A stretch of 64,000 nucleotides of DNA. It comes from Actinopolyspora alba. Its GTDB lineage: Bacteria > Actinomycetota > Actinomycetes > Mycobacteriales > Pseudonocardiaceae. The stretch spans positions 174,119 to 238,118 of the forward strand of contig NZ_FOMZ01000005.1 of assembly GCF_900112765.1 (NCBI RefSeq). Reading direction: 5' to 3'. Within the stretch, counting starts at the first letter, position 1. Each line of letters starts with the position of its first letter. The notes under the pieces are model-generated. The model was not told the origin of the DNA, searched no databases, and saw nothing but the letters and a program-made list of their open reading frames with translations. Shown here piece by piece: positions 26,412 through 34,651 of this stretch. Position numbers and translations under genes: made by a program.

Positions 26412-27670
26412 TGATCCTCGTCGTAGAGCTTGGTCAACATCCGATCGAGATCCTCGACCTCACGACCGCCCTCCGGCAGCTCGGATCGCAGCGTTCGGAC
26501 GTTCGACACGATCCGCTCAGAACGGTACCGCTTGCCGACCCGCAGCGCTTCCAAGCCGAGTTTGGCGGCTTCGTCCTGATGAGCTGCCCGTGCCAGTAGT
26601 AACGCATGCTCGACCTTCGCGAGCGCCTGGGGCTTGGGAGCCGCCATCGACGGAACGACGGCAGCGTAGACACTCCTCGCCGCCGAGACGTCACCGAATT
26701 TCGCCAGCGCACTGGACTGATAGCGAGCCACCTTCGCCGCCGTGAAAGCGAACACCCACGGCCATCGGGCCTCGCCGGCATGTCGATCAGCGAGGCGTTC
26801 CGCGGTGGTGAGCGCTCCGGTCATCGCCGCTCGATCTCGTAGCGCGCCGAAGGCGACCGCACGCAAGGATGCGAGCCATGCTCGGGCGGCGACCGGGCTA
26901 CTGTTGTCGAGCTGACGAGCCGCCTTGTCGAGCAGTCGCACACCCTGGTGCGGGTCACCGATCTCGACGGCGAAGTGTCCGAGGCTCCCAATCATGTAGG
27001 ACACCAACAGGGGATTCCTGGCTGACTCGGCGAATCGGATGCTCTCCTGGTATCGCGCACGTGCGAGGACCGTATCGCCTCGGTCAGCCGCGAGCCACGC
27101 TGAGAAACCAGCGACCTCGCTCAGAGCGGCGAATCCACGAGCATCATGCAGCTTGCCCCGAACGACCTGCTTCACCAACCGCAGATGCCCTTCAACGGCG
27201 GGTGCGAGATGCTGCGAAGAGACCGACGCTTCCATGCGCCGATAAGACTCGGTCGGTACGGATATCGATGCGACGAGCCCGTCGCTCGTGTCCGCCGCCG
27301 CGCCCGTACCGCGAGTTCGTGCCAGCGCTACGCCGACACCAAGCCCGAGGGTCGTTCCGAGGTAGGTCCTTCTGTCCACGTTCTCAGTGGTACACCCGTT
27401 GCCACTTCGCCTGAACCCGAGTTCGAGGTCTGAGTCGGCATTCAGGATGTGCCGTAGTGCTTGCCGATAGTGAGCGGAAGGCCAACGGATGACGCCGCGC
27501 TCCCACTTGCCGATGTGGTTGGCGTCGACCTCGGTGATCTTCTCCGTCAGCCGGTAGGTCTGGGCGTTCACGGCTTCGGCCAGTTCCTGGCGGGTCATCG
27601 GCTGACCTGGTGATGACGGCGACCCAAGACGTTGTCGTGCAACGCGTAGGGCTTCGTTGGGCTCCGGCAC
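26405..27670 (-). CDS. XRE-type regulator with TPR-like repeats
   Basis: This 421-residue regulator has an N-terminal helix-turn-helix (MTRQELAEAVNAQTY, then DANHIGKWERGVIRWP, about residues 25-55). A region LGTTLGLGVGVALA resembling a short hydrophobic segment follows, and then about 270 residues of TPR-like helical repeats (ALSEVAGFSAWLAADRGD, SYMIGSLGHFAVEIGD, and so on). I chose GTG 27670 because AGGAG lies about 6 nt upstream; the open frame extends further but runs into the divergent promoter. It is divergent from the radical SAM-CYTH gene and coupled to the SLOG gene, so it probably controls all three. Confidence 0.78.
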   Translation of the reverse strand: MPEPNEALRVARQRLGSPSSPGQPMTRQELAEAVNAQTYRLTEKITEVDANHIGKWERGVIRWPSAHYRQALRHILNADSDLELGFRRSGNGCTTENVDRRTYLGTTLGLGVGVALARTRGTGAAADTSDGLVASISVPTESYRRMEASVSSQHLAPAVEGHLRLVKQVVRGKLHDARGFAALSEVAGFSAWLAADRGDTVLARARYQESIRFAESARNPLLVSYMIGSLGHFAVEIGDPHQGVRLLDKAARQLDNSSPVAARAWLASLRAVAFGALRDRAAMTGALTTAERLADRHAGEARWPWVFAFTAAKVARYQSSALAKFGDVSAARSVYAAVVPSMAAPKPQALAKVEHALLLARAAHQDEAAKLGLEALRVGKRYRSERIVSNVRTLRSELPEGGREVEDLDRMLTKLYDEDQW

Positions 27671-27893
27671 ACCTGCTCCTCTGATCAGTCCGTTTCTGAC
27701 AGTAACGGACCGAATACAAGCGGAGAAATTCAACTCTCCCAGAACTCTCCCTTTGCGCTCCCAACTTCGCTCCCTCCCGTCCCGGGGCGCGACGACGGAG
27801 GCTCGTCGTGTCACTGCCAAAACGGTGGAGAGGTCGGACCTACTCGACCTGCTCCGCTCCGCCCCACGGGCTGTAATCAACGCAGGAGATCGA

Positions 27894-29585
27894 ATGATGT
27901 CGGATCTTGCCGCGAACGTTCCGACCTATGTGAACAAGGATGCGACCTTGCGAATCAAAGTTGTGGACGCGTGCGGGATGACATGCACGTTTTGCCACAA
28001 CGAGGGCACGCCAGTGGTGGCTGACAATCGGCGCCGAGCGTCGGGGGAGTTCGTCACCGCGGGCAAGTCGGGGCGTGTGTCCATCTACGTGGCGAGTAAC
28101 GGGGCGAATTTCTTGCCCACGACAGTTGAACCGAATAAGGAATACCAACGTGCGCTTCGTGCGCTGCGTGGACTCGAACTGAGCGAGTTGCACATCACGG
28201 GAGGCGAACCCACCCTGCACCCCCGGTTGACAGAGGTCGTGCGCCTCGCTCGCGACGCCGGGTATCGAGTGCGCATGACCTCGAACGGCGAGAACGGCGC
28301 CGAGGTGCTCGGGGCGTGCGCTCGCGCTGGGCTCGATCACGTGAACTTCTCGGTGTTCGGCACCACGGCGACCGAACTCGCTCGAGTACAGAGCACGCGG
28401 TTTCAGGACACTGCGCGGGCCGAGAAGAAGATCGAGGCACTGCGTGCTTCCATCGCGGCTTGCGAACGACACGGCATCGGAGCACGGGCGAACATCGTCG
28501 TGCTCGACCACACGCACGTCGAACGGGTCCACCGGTTGCTCGACGAGTACTCATCGGCGATCTCGGTACGCCTGTTGAACAGCCTCGACCACGGGACGGC
28601 CTCCGTCGACGCGATCGAGCGCGTCCTCACCGAGCGAGGCGCGGTCGCCGTAGCGGACCACGTAACGGCGGGCGTCTCCGGTGCACGGACCGAGTACCGC
28701 ATGGCTGACGGTCGGCACATCTCGTTCAAGCGGCTGCGTCCCACACGCTTGCCGGACACGTGCGCCGGGTGCCGGTTCAACAACGGCACCGACTGCCAGG
28801 AGGGCTTCTACGGCCTGCGCCTGTACCGAGCTCGCGATGGCCGGTGGATGGTCGGCGTCTGCATCCAACGGATGGACCTGTGCCAACCTCTCGACGAGTT
28901 CCTGTCGGGGCAGCTCGCCAGCGAGGTCGTACGGTTCCGCGAAGCGGAGTACGCCCGGCTCGCTCGGCACGCCACTTCCCCGGCTCAGCACGCGCCGCAC
29001 TCCTCACAGCAACGAAGGGATCATCACGTCATGGCGATCGAGCACGAGGCGAAAGTACTGGAGATCGATCCGGACGAGTTCGAACACCGCGTCGTCGCGC
29101 TCGGCGGGCGCAGGATCGACAAGGCATGGCAACGCCGCTACGTCTACGACATCGTCACGGGAGATCAATCGCGGTGGGTTCGCCTGCGAGACACGGGTGG
29201 CGAGACCACGCTCACGATCAAGGAGATCGCCGACGACGGCATAAGCGGTACCACCGAAACCGAGGTCGCGGTCTCGGACTTCGAGACGACCAACGTCCTG
29301 CTCGACAAGCTGGGTTACCGCCCGAAGGCATATCAGGAGAATACGCGGGTACGGTTCGAGCTCGACGGCGCCGAGGTCACCATCGACGCATGGCCGCACA
29401 TACCGCCGTATGCCGAGATCGAGGCCGACAGCACATCGGCGGTGCTCGCGGTCGCCGACCGGCTCGGGTACGCCGAGCAAGATCTCACCGGCGAGAACAC
29501 GACCAAGATCTATGCCCGGTACGGCATCGACCTCGGTTCGATCAGCCACCTGGCGTTCACTGCGGACGCCAACGTGAACCGGTAA
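27894..29585 (+). CDS. Radical SAM (MoaA-like) protein fused to a CYTH triphosphate-tunnel domain
   Basis: This 563-residue protein starts at ATG 27894, with AGGAG 5 nt upstream. The radical SAM domain has the 4Fe-4S motif CGMTCTFCHNEG (C27, C31, C34), a style seen in archaeal-type MoaA. GGEP and the barrel follow. A Cys cluster (CAGCRFNNGTDC, then VGVCIQ) could hold a second cluster. After a short His/Gln-rich linker, the CYTH domain begins near residue 380 with the signature EHEAK (ExExK) and continues with RYVYD, WVRLRD and TLTIKE strands. CYTH domains bind triphosphate substrates (thiamine triphosphatase, class IV adenylate cyclase). The pairing suggests radical chemistry on, or product clearance of, a nucleotide. 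An internal ATG at 29031 could also yield free CYTH. Confidence 0.83.
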   Translation: MMSDLAANVPTYVNKDATLRIKVVDACGMTCTFCHNEGTPVVADNRRRASGEFVTAGKSGRVSIYVASNGANFLPTTVEPNKEYQRALRALRGLELSELHITGGEPTLHPRLTEVVRLARDAGYRVRMTSNGENGAEVLGACARAGLDHVNFSVFGTTATELARVQSTRFQDTARAEKKIEALRASIAACERHGIGARANIVVLDHTHVERVHRLLDEYSSAISVRLLNSLDHGTASVDAIERVLTERGAVAVADHVTAGVSGARTEYRMADGRHISFKRLRPTRLPDTCAGCRFNNGTDCQEGFYGLRLYRARDGRWMVGVCIQRMDLCQPLDEFLSGQLASEVVRFREAEYARLARHATSPAQHAPHSSQQRRDHHVMAIEHEAKVLEIDPDEFEHRVVALGGRRIDKAWQRRYVYDIVTGDQSRWVRLRDTGGETTLTIKEIADDGISGTTETEVAVSDFETTNVLLDKLGYRPKAYQENTRVRFELDGAEVTIDAWPHIPPYAEIEADSTSAVLAVADRLGYAEQDLTGENTTKIYARYGIDLGSISHLAFTADANVNR

Positions 29586-29722
29586 GGCAACTTCGAGTGC
29601 ACGAGCGACGTGCCCTTCCCTTCGCGGAGTGTCCAGAACTCGTCGCTTTGAACAAACGAGCAGGACTGAACGAAGTGGTTCTCACAGCGCGCTCACGCCG
29701 TTAGAATCCCAGCGCAGTGAGT

Positions 29723-29750
29723 GTAGGCCCCGCGCACGCGGGGATCACTC
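29723..29750 (+). CRISPR. CRISPR unit 3: leader plus a single repeat
   Basis: The first 22 bases match the standard repeat, and the 3' end is altered (GGGATCACTC in place of GGGATGGACC). The leader is at about 29651-29722. No further repeat is found downstream. Confidence 0.7.
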
Positions 29751-30050
29751 CTCGACGCCCGTAGAAGATGGGATTCCTGCCCCCGTCGCGCACGGCACCT
29801 TGCCCTCGGTTGCGCCGCTCAGGAGTTCACCGATGGCAGTGTCGCAGAGCGTGCGAGCAACGGCGGCCCACTCGATCGGCCGCGCGAGCGAACCGCCGGG
29901 TTCCGTGAGGCCGACGAGGCCCACACCCGGTAGGGCGCCACCTGGAACAGTCCACCTCCGCACCGCGACTACGCTTCGCGGTCGCCCTGGGCCCGCGAAG
30001 TCAGCCCCGATGGGCAAGTAACGCGCTCGGCCATACCGCCGAGGTTTCAT
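29745..30050 (-). CDS. Doubtful small open frame next to CRISPR unit 3
   Basis: This 101-residue frame is Gly/Pro/Arg-rich and begins MKPRRYGRARYLPIG. I recognise no family, and the composition could arise by chance in GC-rich DNA. It overlaps the end of the CRISPR repeat by a few bases. Low confidence that it is expressed. Confidence 0.25.
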   Translation of the reverse strand: MKPRRYGRARYLPIGADFAGPGRPRSVVAVRRWTVPGGALPGVGLVGLTEPGGSLARPIEWAAVARTLCDTAIGELLSGATEGKVPCATGAGIPSSTGVEE

Positions 30051-30051
30051 T

Positions 30052-30076
30052 CCCGATTTTTTGGGTTATTCTCGGG
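30052..30076. promoter_or_regulatory. Inverted repeat upstream of the toxin-antitoxin-like pair
   Basis: CCCGA (30052-30056) and TCGGG (30072-30076) flank an AT-rich core, an unusual drop in G+C for this window. The position 37 bp before the GTG of the HTH gene suits an autoregulatory operator or core promoter. Confidence 0.35.
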
Positions 30077-30112
30077 ACTGCAAGATGTTGGTTCGGCTGT
30101 GGAAGGTGTGCC

Positions 30113-30565
30113 GTGACCACGACCAAACAGCGTGAGCGCGACGAGCTCTTCGACCAGTTCCAGCGGGTCGAAGAGCTCGAAGAGGTCGCCGAACAGGCCT
30201 CGGCGCAGCTGGACCCCACCCAGCTCGAACGCTTGCGCTCCGTGGCGCGACGCACGCTCGCGGGCATCAAGCCGGTTCGTGTCTCCCTGGCCAGTGAGCT
30301 GCTCGACCTCGACGAGAAAACGATCAGGAGCTGGACCGAGGAAGGTGTGCTCACCGAGGCCGACACGGCCAGCACCCGACGACTGCTGGACCCCGAACGG
30401 CTGCACGAAGTGCTGCACATCGTGCGCGAGTTGCGCGCCAACGGCAAACGAGCGGATCTGCTCGATGCGGTGTGGTGGAAGCTCAGCGACCAGGCCGTCC
30501 TCGACCGGGAGGACCTGGCCGACAGCCTGGCGGAGATGCGTCGCGGCGACGTGCACAAAGCATGA
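30113..30565 (+). CDS. HTH protein, putative antitoxin
   Basis: This 150-residue protein has an acidic helical N-terminus followed by a MerR-like helix-turn-helix (VSLASELLDLDEKTIRSWTEEGVLT, about residues 61-85) and an RLHEVLHIVRELRANGKR helix. It starts at GTG 30113, with GGAAGG upstream. It is followed 45 bp later by a small basic protein resembling a RelE/ParE-type toxin. Together they form a plausible toxin-antitoxin pair in which this protein binds DNA and neutralises the toxin. Confidence 0.55.
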   Translation: MTTTKQRERDELFDQFQRVEELEEVAEQASAQLDPTQLERLRSVARRTLAGIKPVRVSLASELLDLDEKTIRSWTEEGVLTEADTASTRRLLDPERLHEVLHIVRELRANGKRADLLDAVWWKLSDQAVLDREDLADSLAEMRRGDVHKA

Positions 30566-30610
30566 CCGACAGTTATCAATGACTACCGGTTGTGTTGGGA
30601 TCATCACCGC

Positions 30611-31045
30611 GTGACCGTTGACGTCGAAATCACCAGCACTGCTCAGCAGCAGCGAAAGATGCTTCGTAACAAACACGCGAAACACTTCGAGCAGTGGTTG
30701 GAAAAACTCAAACGGGACGGTTGCCGTGCGCTCCAATACCGCTTGACCGGCGATCTCGTCGAACGACTCTGCGTACGGCACCTCACCGGCCCGCTGCGCG
30801 TGATCGTCGCGTTCCACAGCGCCGAACACGCCACAATCGTTCTCATCGGGCCCCACGACGACGGCGACCCCGGCATCGACGTCTACCGGCACCTGTACTC
30901 ACTGGCCGGGATCGAAACCCCGTCCGCGCGGACGCGGACGAAACCACCCTGCTGCGACGAAGAAGGGCACCCACCCTCGGACGACGAGGAGATCATCGAC
31001 CTGGTCCAGCGGGCCCAACGCCTACGACGTCGACGCACCGGCTGA
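30611..31045 (+). CDS. RelE/ParE-like toxin candidate
   Basis: This 144-residue protein starts at GTG 30611. The core RKMLRNKHAKHFEQWLEKLKRDGCRALQYRLTGDLVERLCVRHLTGPLRVIVAFHS reads as the compact helix-hairpin plus beta-sheet fold of RelE-superfamily mRNA interferases or ParE gyrase toxins, with basic residues in the expected strand. A long acidic-then-basic tail follows. Order (regulator first) and spacing fit a toxin-antitoxin operon. Family assignment is from pattern only. Confidence 0.5.
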   Translation: MTVDVEITSTAQQQRKMLRNKHAKHFEQWLEKLKRDGCRALQYRLTGDLVERLCVRHLTGPLRVIVAFHSAEHATIVLIGPHDDGDPGIDVYRHLYSLAGIETPSARTRTKPPCCDEEGHPPSDDEEIIDLVQRAQRLRRRRTG

Positions 31046-31568
31046 TTCCTCGAAGAGGCGCATCGGAGGAGGGTCTCCGCTCATGCTGTTCGTGCCCGTC
31101 GCTCGCCCACGCATGCGCGGGGTGGCCCCCGACTGGCAACGGATGTGGTCAGAGGATGTGGAACGGCGTGGCTCGGCGGATCACGGTTCGGAGAAACCGC
31201 CCTCCCTCGCTGGCCGGGCACTGCCTGCCGACGACAAGTCCGAAGAATGCGTCGATGACGGACACAGCGCAGACGAACCAACCAACGACCAGCTGCACGG
31301 GCCCGTACGGATGGCTCACTCCAGCCAAGGGGAAGAGCCGAGGCCGTGGCTAGACGAGCGATGTGCCGTCCCTGTCGCGGAGCGTCAGTGAGCTCTTCCT
31401 CACCACCGCTGAGAGACTCCGGGAGACAATGGTGGCCCTCGTCCAGCGCTACGATTCAATCCCGCACATCAATCCACAATGGTCATGCGATGACTTGGTG
31501 AGCGCCCCCGCTTCGGGGTGCTGGAACAAGCACGGAAACACAGGATCGTGCTTCGTCACCACGAACAT
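31046..31568. other. Intergenic DNA before CRISPR unit 4
   Basis: Open frames here lack motifs and convincing starts. It may contain remnants of earlier cargo. Confidence 0.35.
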
Positions 31569-31638
31569 GAGCAGGAGGACAGAACGAAGTGGTTCTCACA
31601 GCGCGTTCACGCCGCTAGAATCCCAGGTCAGTGAGTGT

Positions 31639-31727
31639 GTAGGCCCCGCGCACGCGGGGATGGACCGCGACTGCGCAGCGAGTCCAGCGTGCCGCCGCCG
31701 TAGGCCCCGCGCACGCGGGGATGAACC
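31639..31727 (+). CRISPR. CRISPR unit 4: leader, two repeats, one spacer
   Basis: Repeats are at 31639-31666 (ending GATGGACC) and 31700-31727 (ending GATGAACC), with a 33-nt spacer between them. The shared leader is at about 31569-31638, with a 2-bp GT insertion just before the first repeat. No third repeat is found one period downstream. Confidence 0.85.
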
Positions 31728-31816
31728 TGTCGCCGAGCCGCAGCCACTTGACCGCGAACCCCACCGCCGCTGGCGACGCTCACCGCGAATCCGGGGCGAA
31801 GAAGATCGGCAGCCGG

Positions 31817-33043
31817 TCAGCGGGGCAGCACCTCGCGCATGACCCGGATTGTGTTGCCGCCCATGATCGCGGCGATGTCGGCTTCGGAATGCCCGCGTTC
31901 ACGCAGTTCCCGCGTGATCACCGCGATGTCGCTGGTGTCCCAGCCGACCGTCGTCGACCCGTCGTAGTCGCTGCCCAGCGCGGCCGTCTCGATGCCGCCG
32001 ACGTCGATGACGTGCTCGATGGCGTCGACCACGGCGGCGGGAGTGGTGTCGCAGACGGCGGCGTCCCAGTAGCCGATGCCGACGACTCCGCCGGTACGCG
32101 CCACGCCGCGGATCTCCTCGTCGGTCAGGTTGCGGTTGACGTCGCAGGTGGCCTGCACACCGCCGTGGCTGTACACCACCGGTTTCGTGGCACGGTCGAG
32201 CATCTCGGCCACCGCGCGGTGGCTGGAATGCGCGATGTCGACGATGACCCCCCGCTGTTCCAGCTCGTCGAACACCCGGCGTCCCAGGTCGGTGAGTCCG
32301 CCCTTGTCGATACCGTGCATCGAGCCGACGACCTCGTTGTCGAAGAAGTGGGCGAAGCTCGCCATCCGCATGCCGGCGTCGAACAGCACCTCGACGTTGC
32401 GCTGCTCGCCCTCAAGGTTGTGCAGGCCCTCGACGGAGAAGAGAGCGCCGGTGGCCCGCTCACCGGCTTCGCGGGCGGCGACCAGCTCGTCGAGGTCGGC
32501 TCGGGTGCGGATCAGCACCAGGCGACCGTCGGAACGCGCGGCCGCGTCGCTGAGCTTCTCGGCGTGGTAGAGCGACCGTTCGAGCAGCGAGGTCCACGTC
32601 GCCGGTGGCTGCAGCTGGGCGATGGCCAGCGGGGTGATGTTGTCGGTGTCGGCGGAGTTGGACTCGTAGTTCTGCCCCCTCGGGGACTTCGACACCGACG
32701 AGAACACCTGGAGACCTACGTTGCCCTCCTCGAGCCGAGGCAGGTCGACGTGCCCTCGGTCGGAGCGCTCGAGCAGGTCACGGTCCCACATCAGCGTGTC
32801 GGCGTGCATGTCCACGATCGACAGTGAATCGTGCAGCTCCCGTGTGGACGCGTCGACCGCGGGAAGGCGGGTGTCGACGACCTGGTTCATGCGGCGCTCG
32901 ACGATCCCGGGTGCGAACACGAAGAACGCGATCACCGCGAGCACCACGAAGATCGAGCCCGCACTGACGGTCCACCACAGCCACCCGCGCTTGATCCGAG
33001 CCACGAACGCGAACCGTAGCGCTTTCACCGATCCGTGGTCCAT
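31817..33043 (-). CDS. Membrane-anchored M19 family dipeptidase
   Basis: This zinc-dependent membrane dipeptidase (M19, renal dipeptidase-like) has about 408 residues. An N-terminal helix (WWTVSAGSIFVVLAVIAFFV) anchors it, with the catalytic domain outside. Metal-binding features in order are VDMHADTL (HxD), FSVEGLHNLEG with its glutamate, VDIAHSS, VVYSHGGV and GSDYDG, and the C-terminus has the family GGNTIRVMREVL. The ATG at 33043 lies inside a lone CRISPR-like repeat; a GTG at about 33028 is an alternative. It is divergent from the Rrf2 regulator. Confidence 0.85.
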   Translation of the reverse strand: MDHGSVKALRFAFVARIKRGWLWWTVSAGSIFVVLAVIAFFVFAPGIVERRMNQVVDTRLPAVDASTRELHDSLSIVDMHADTLMWDRDLLERSDRGHVDLPRLEEGNVGLQVFSSVSKSPRGQNYESNSADTDNITPLAIAQLQPPATWTSLLERSLYHAEKLSDAAARSDGRLVLIRTRADLDELVAAREAGERATGALFSVEGLHNLEGEQRNVEVLFDAGMRMASFAHFFDNEVVGSMHGIDKGGLTDLGRRVFDELEQRGVIVDIAHSSHRAVAEMLDRATKPVVYSHGGVQATCDVNRNLTDEEIRGVARTGGVVGIGYWDAAVCDTTPAAVVDAIEHVIDVGGIETAALGSDYDGSTTVGWDTSDIAVITRELRERGHSEADIAAIMGGNTIRVMREVLPR

Positions 33044-33059
33044 CCCCGCGTGCACGGGG
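33037..33059 (-). CRISPR. Solitary, reverse-oriented CRISPR-like repeat
   Basis: On the minus strand this reads CCCCGTGCACGCGGGG then ATGGACC, differing from the standard repeat by one base in the stem. It is the only copy in this orientation, has no neighbour at the 61-bp period, and overlaps the probable start codon of the dipeptidase gene. Confidence 0.5.
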
Positions 33060-33193
33060 ACAGACCGGCAGTGCACTGGCGGCCCGGAATGGGACCTCCG
33101 GACAGCGGCGACGGGCCGGGCGATGCTCTCGACCGTGGCCGGGGCACACCCGGCCCGACCGGGGATCGCTCCGCGGGACTTGCCGCATGTCGT

Positions 33194-33212
33194 TGTAACG
33201 ATTAGTGTTACG
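33194..33212. promoter_or_regulatory. Probable Rrf2 operator in the rrf2 promoter
   Basis: The palindrome TGTAAC-N7-GTTACG lies about 30 bp before the rrf2 start. The same half-sites with the same spacing recur before the SDR gene at 33737. Confidence 0.65.
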
Positions 33213-33243
33213 ACCAGGATCGAGCGGGGAGGTGGAGACCGAC

Positions 33244-33675
33244 GTGAGCGCCAACAGCAGACTGACCGTCGCGGCGCACGCCCTGACGTGGATCGGGCTG
33301 TACCAGCGGCGCGGTCATGAGGTCGCCACCTCCGAGCAGATCGCGACGAGTGTCAACACCAACCCCGTGGTGATCCGCCGCCTGCTGGCCGAGCTGCGCA
33401 AGGCGGGCCTGGCCGATTCGCAGCGGGGAGCGGGAGCGGGCTGGATGCTCGTGCGGGACCTGGAGACGATCACCCTGCTCGACGTCTACCAGGCGATCGA
33501 TCCAGGACCGATCTTCGCCTTGCACCGCGCGACACCGAACCCCGAGTGCGTCGTGGGAAACGGCATCGGGCCCGCGATGACCGCCGTGTACGACGAGGTG
33601 GAGGCCGCCCTGCGCGGGGAGCTGGCCAAGACCACATTGGAGGACGTGCTGCGGGACGTCTTGAAAGCCGCCTGA
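33244..33675 (+). CDS. Rrf2 family transcriptional regulator
   Basis: This 143-residue Rrf2 regulator starts at GTG 33244 (GGAGG upstream). It has the winged-helix segment VATSEQIATSVNTNPVVIRRLLAELRKAGLADSQRGAGAGWMLV (about residues 24-67), matching the family pattern. A single cysteine (NPECVVGNGI) follows. The CxxxxxC Fe-S ligand set of IscR/NsrR is absent, so this is the cluster-free type. Matching palindromes before it and before the SDR gene suggest autoregulation and control of the SDR-SnoaL unit. Confidence 0.85.
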   Translation: MSANSRLTVAAHALTWIGLYQRRGHEVATSEQIATSVNTNPVVIRRLLAELRKAGLADSQRGAGAGWMLVRDLETITLLDVYQAIDPGPIFALHRATPNPECVVGNGIGPAMTAVYDEVEAALRGELAKTTLEDVLRDVLKAA

Positions 33676-33736
33676 CCTCGGGTCGTTGATCTTCCCCGTT
33701 CGAGGGAAATAGCGGCCCGCGAACATCGGTCATCGA

Positions 33737-33755
33737 TGTAACAAAAATGGTTACA
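33737..33755. promoter_or_regulatory. Probable Rrf2 operator upstream of the SDR gene
   Basis: A perfect palindrome TGTAAC-N7-GTTACA ending about 20 bp before the SDR start, in an AT-rich stretch, matches the site at 33194-33212. Confidence 0.7.
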
Positions 33756-33775
33756 GCAAGGAATCGGAGAATCCC

Positions 33776-34528
33776 ATGGGACAGCTGGACGACAAGAGTG
33801 CCCTCGTCACCGGCGCATCCAGCGGCATCGGCCTGGCGATAGCCCGCCGTTTCGCCGCCGAGGGCGCGACGGTCTACCTCACCGGCCGTCGTAAGGCCGA
33901 GCTGGACGCCGCCGTCGCGCGGGTCGGCGCCCGAGGCATCGCCGTCCAGAGCGATGCCTCGGACCACGGCGACCTCGACCGGCTCTTCGCCGAGATCGCG
34001 GACCGCAGCGGCCGACTGGACATCGTGGTGGCCAACGCCGGTGTCGGGGACTACGGTCCGCTCGGCACGATCACCGAGCAGGAGTACGACCGCACGACCT
34101 CGATCAATCTCAAGGGCACGGTCTTCACCGTCCAGAAAGCACTGCCGCTGCTGACGGCGGGCGCCTCGGTGATGCTGGTCTCCTCCAGCGCGGCCCTGCG
34201 GGCCGCCCCGGGCCTGGGCGTCTACGCCGCCACCAAGGCCGCGATCCGCAGCCTGGCCCGCACCTGGGCCGCCGAGCTCGCGGACCGCGGAATCCGCGTC
34301 AACACCCTCACCCCCGGCGACGTCGAGACCCCGGGCGGGGACGAACTGCGCGCCGCTTTCCCGCACGGCGATCAGCCCACCGCGGCCGAGCCCGCCACGT
34401 TCAGCCCGCTCGGCCGGATCGGAAGTCCCGAGGAGGTCGCCGCCACCGCGCTCTACCTGGCCGGAGACCAGAGCAGCTTCACCACCGGTGCGGAACTGCT
34501 CGTCGACGGCGGCGCCACGCAGCTCTAG
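33776..34528 (+). CDS. SDR family oxidoreductase under Rrf2 control
   Basis: This 250-residue classical SDR has TGASSGIG (about residues 13-20), NAGVGDYG, SSSAAL, the YAATK catalytic Tyr/Lys and the C-terminal GAELLVDGGATQL. The ATG is preceded by GGAGA. An Rrf2-type palindrome lies just upstream, so it is probably repressed until the regulator senses a signal, often electrophiles or redox stress for such SDR neighbours. The SnoaL-like gene follows after 123 bp on the same strand. Confidence 0.88.
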   Translation: MGQLDDKSALVTGASSGIGLAIARRFAAEGATVYLTGRRKAELDAAVARVGARGIAVQSDASDHGDLDRLFAEIADRSGRLDIVVANAGVGDYGPLGTITEQEYDRTTSINLKGTVFTVQKALPLLTAGASVMLVSSSAALRAAPGLGVYAATKAAIRSLARTWAAELADRGIRVNTLTPGDVETPGGDELRAAFPHGDQPTAAEPATFSPLGRIGSPEEVAATALYLAGDQSSFTTGAELLVDGGATQL

Positions 34529-34651
34529 GCACCGATCGGCGATGCGGAACGCCCGTGCTCGGCGGACCGCTGAGCGGCGAGCGCTTCCTGTTCCAGGGCT
34601 GCGGCCCGACCGACACACCACACGCGAACGACAGGACGAAGGACGAGGACG

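Noticed and set aside
29629..30021. 130-residue + strand frame spanning CRISPR unit 3
   Set aside because: It translates the leader and repeat and then low-complexity sequence; no independent support.
31083..31391. 102-residue frame after the TA-like pair
   Set aside because: No ribosome site, no motif, mixed composition; left as intergenic.
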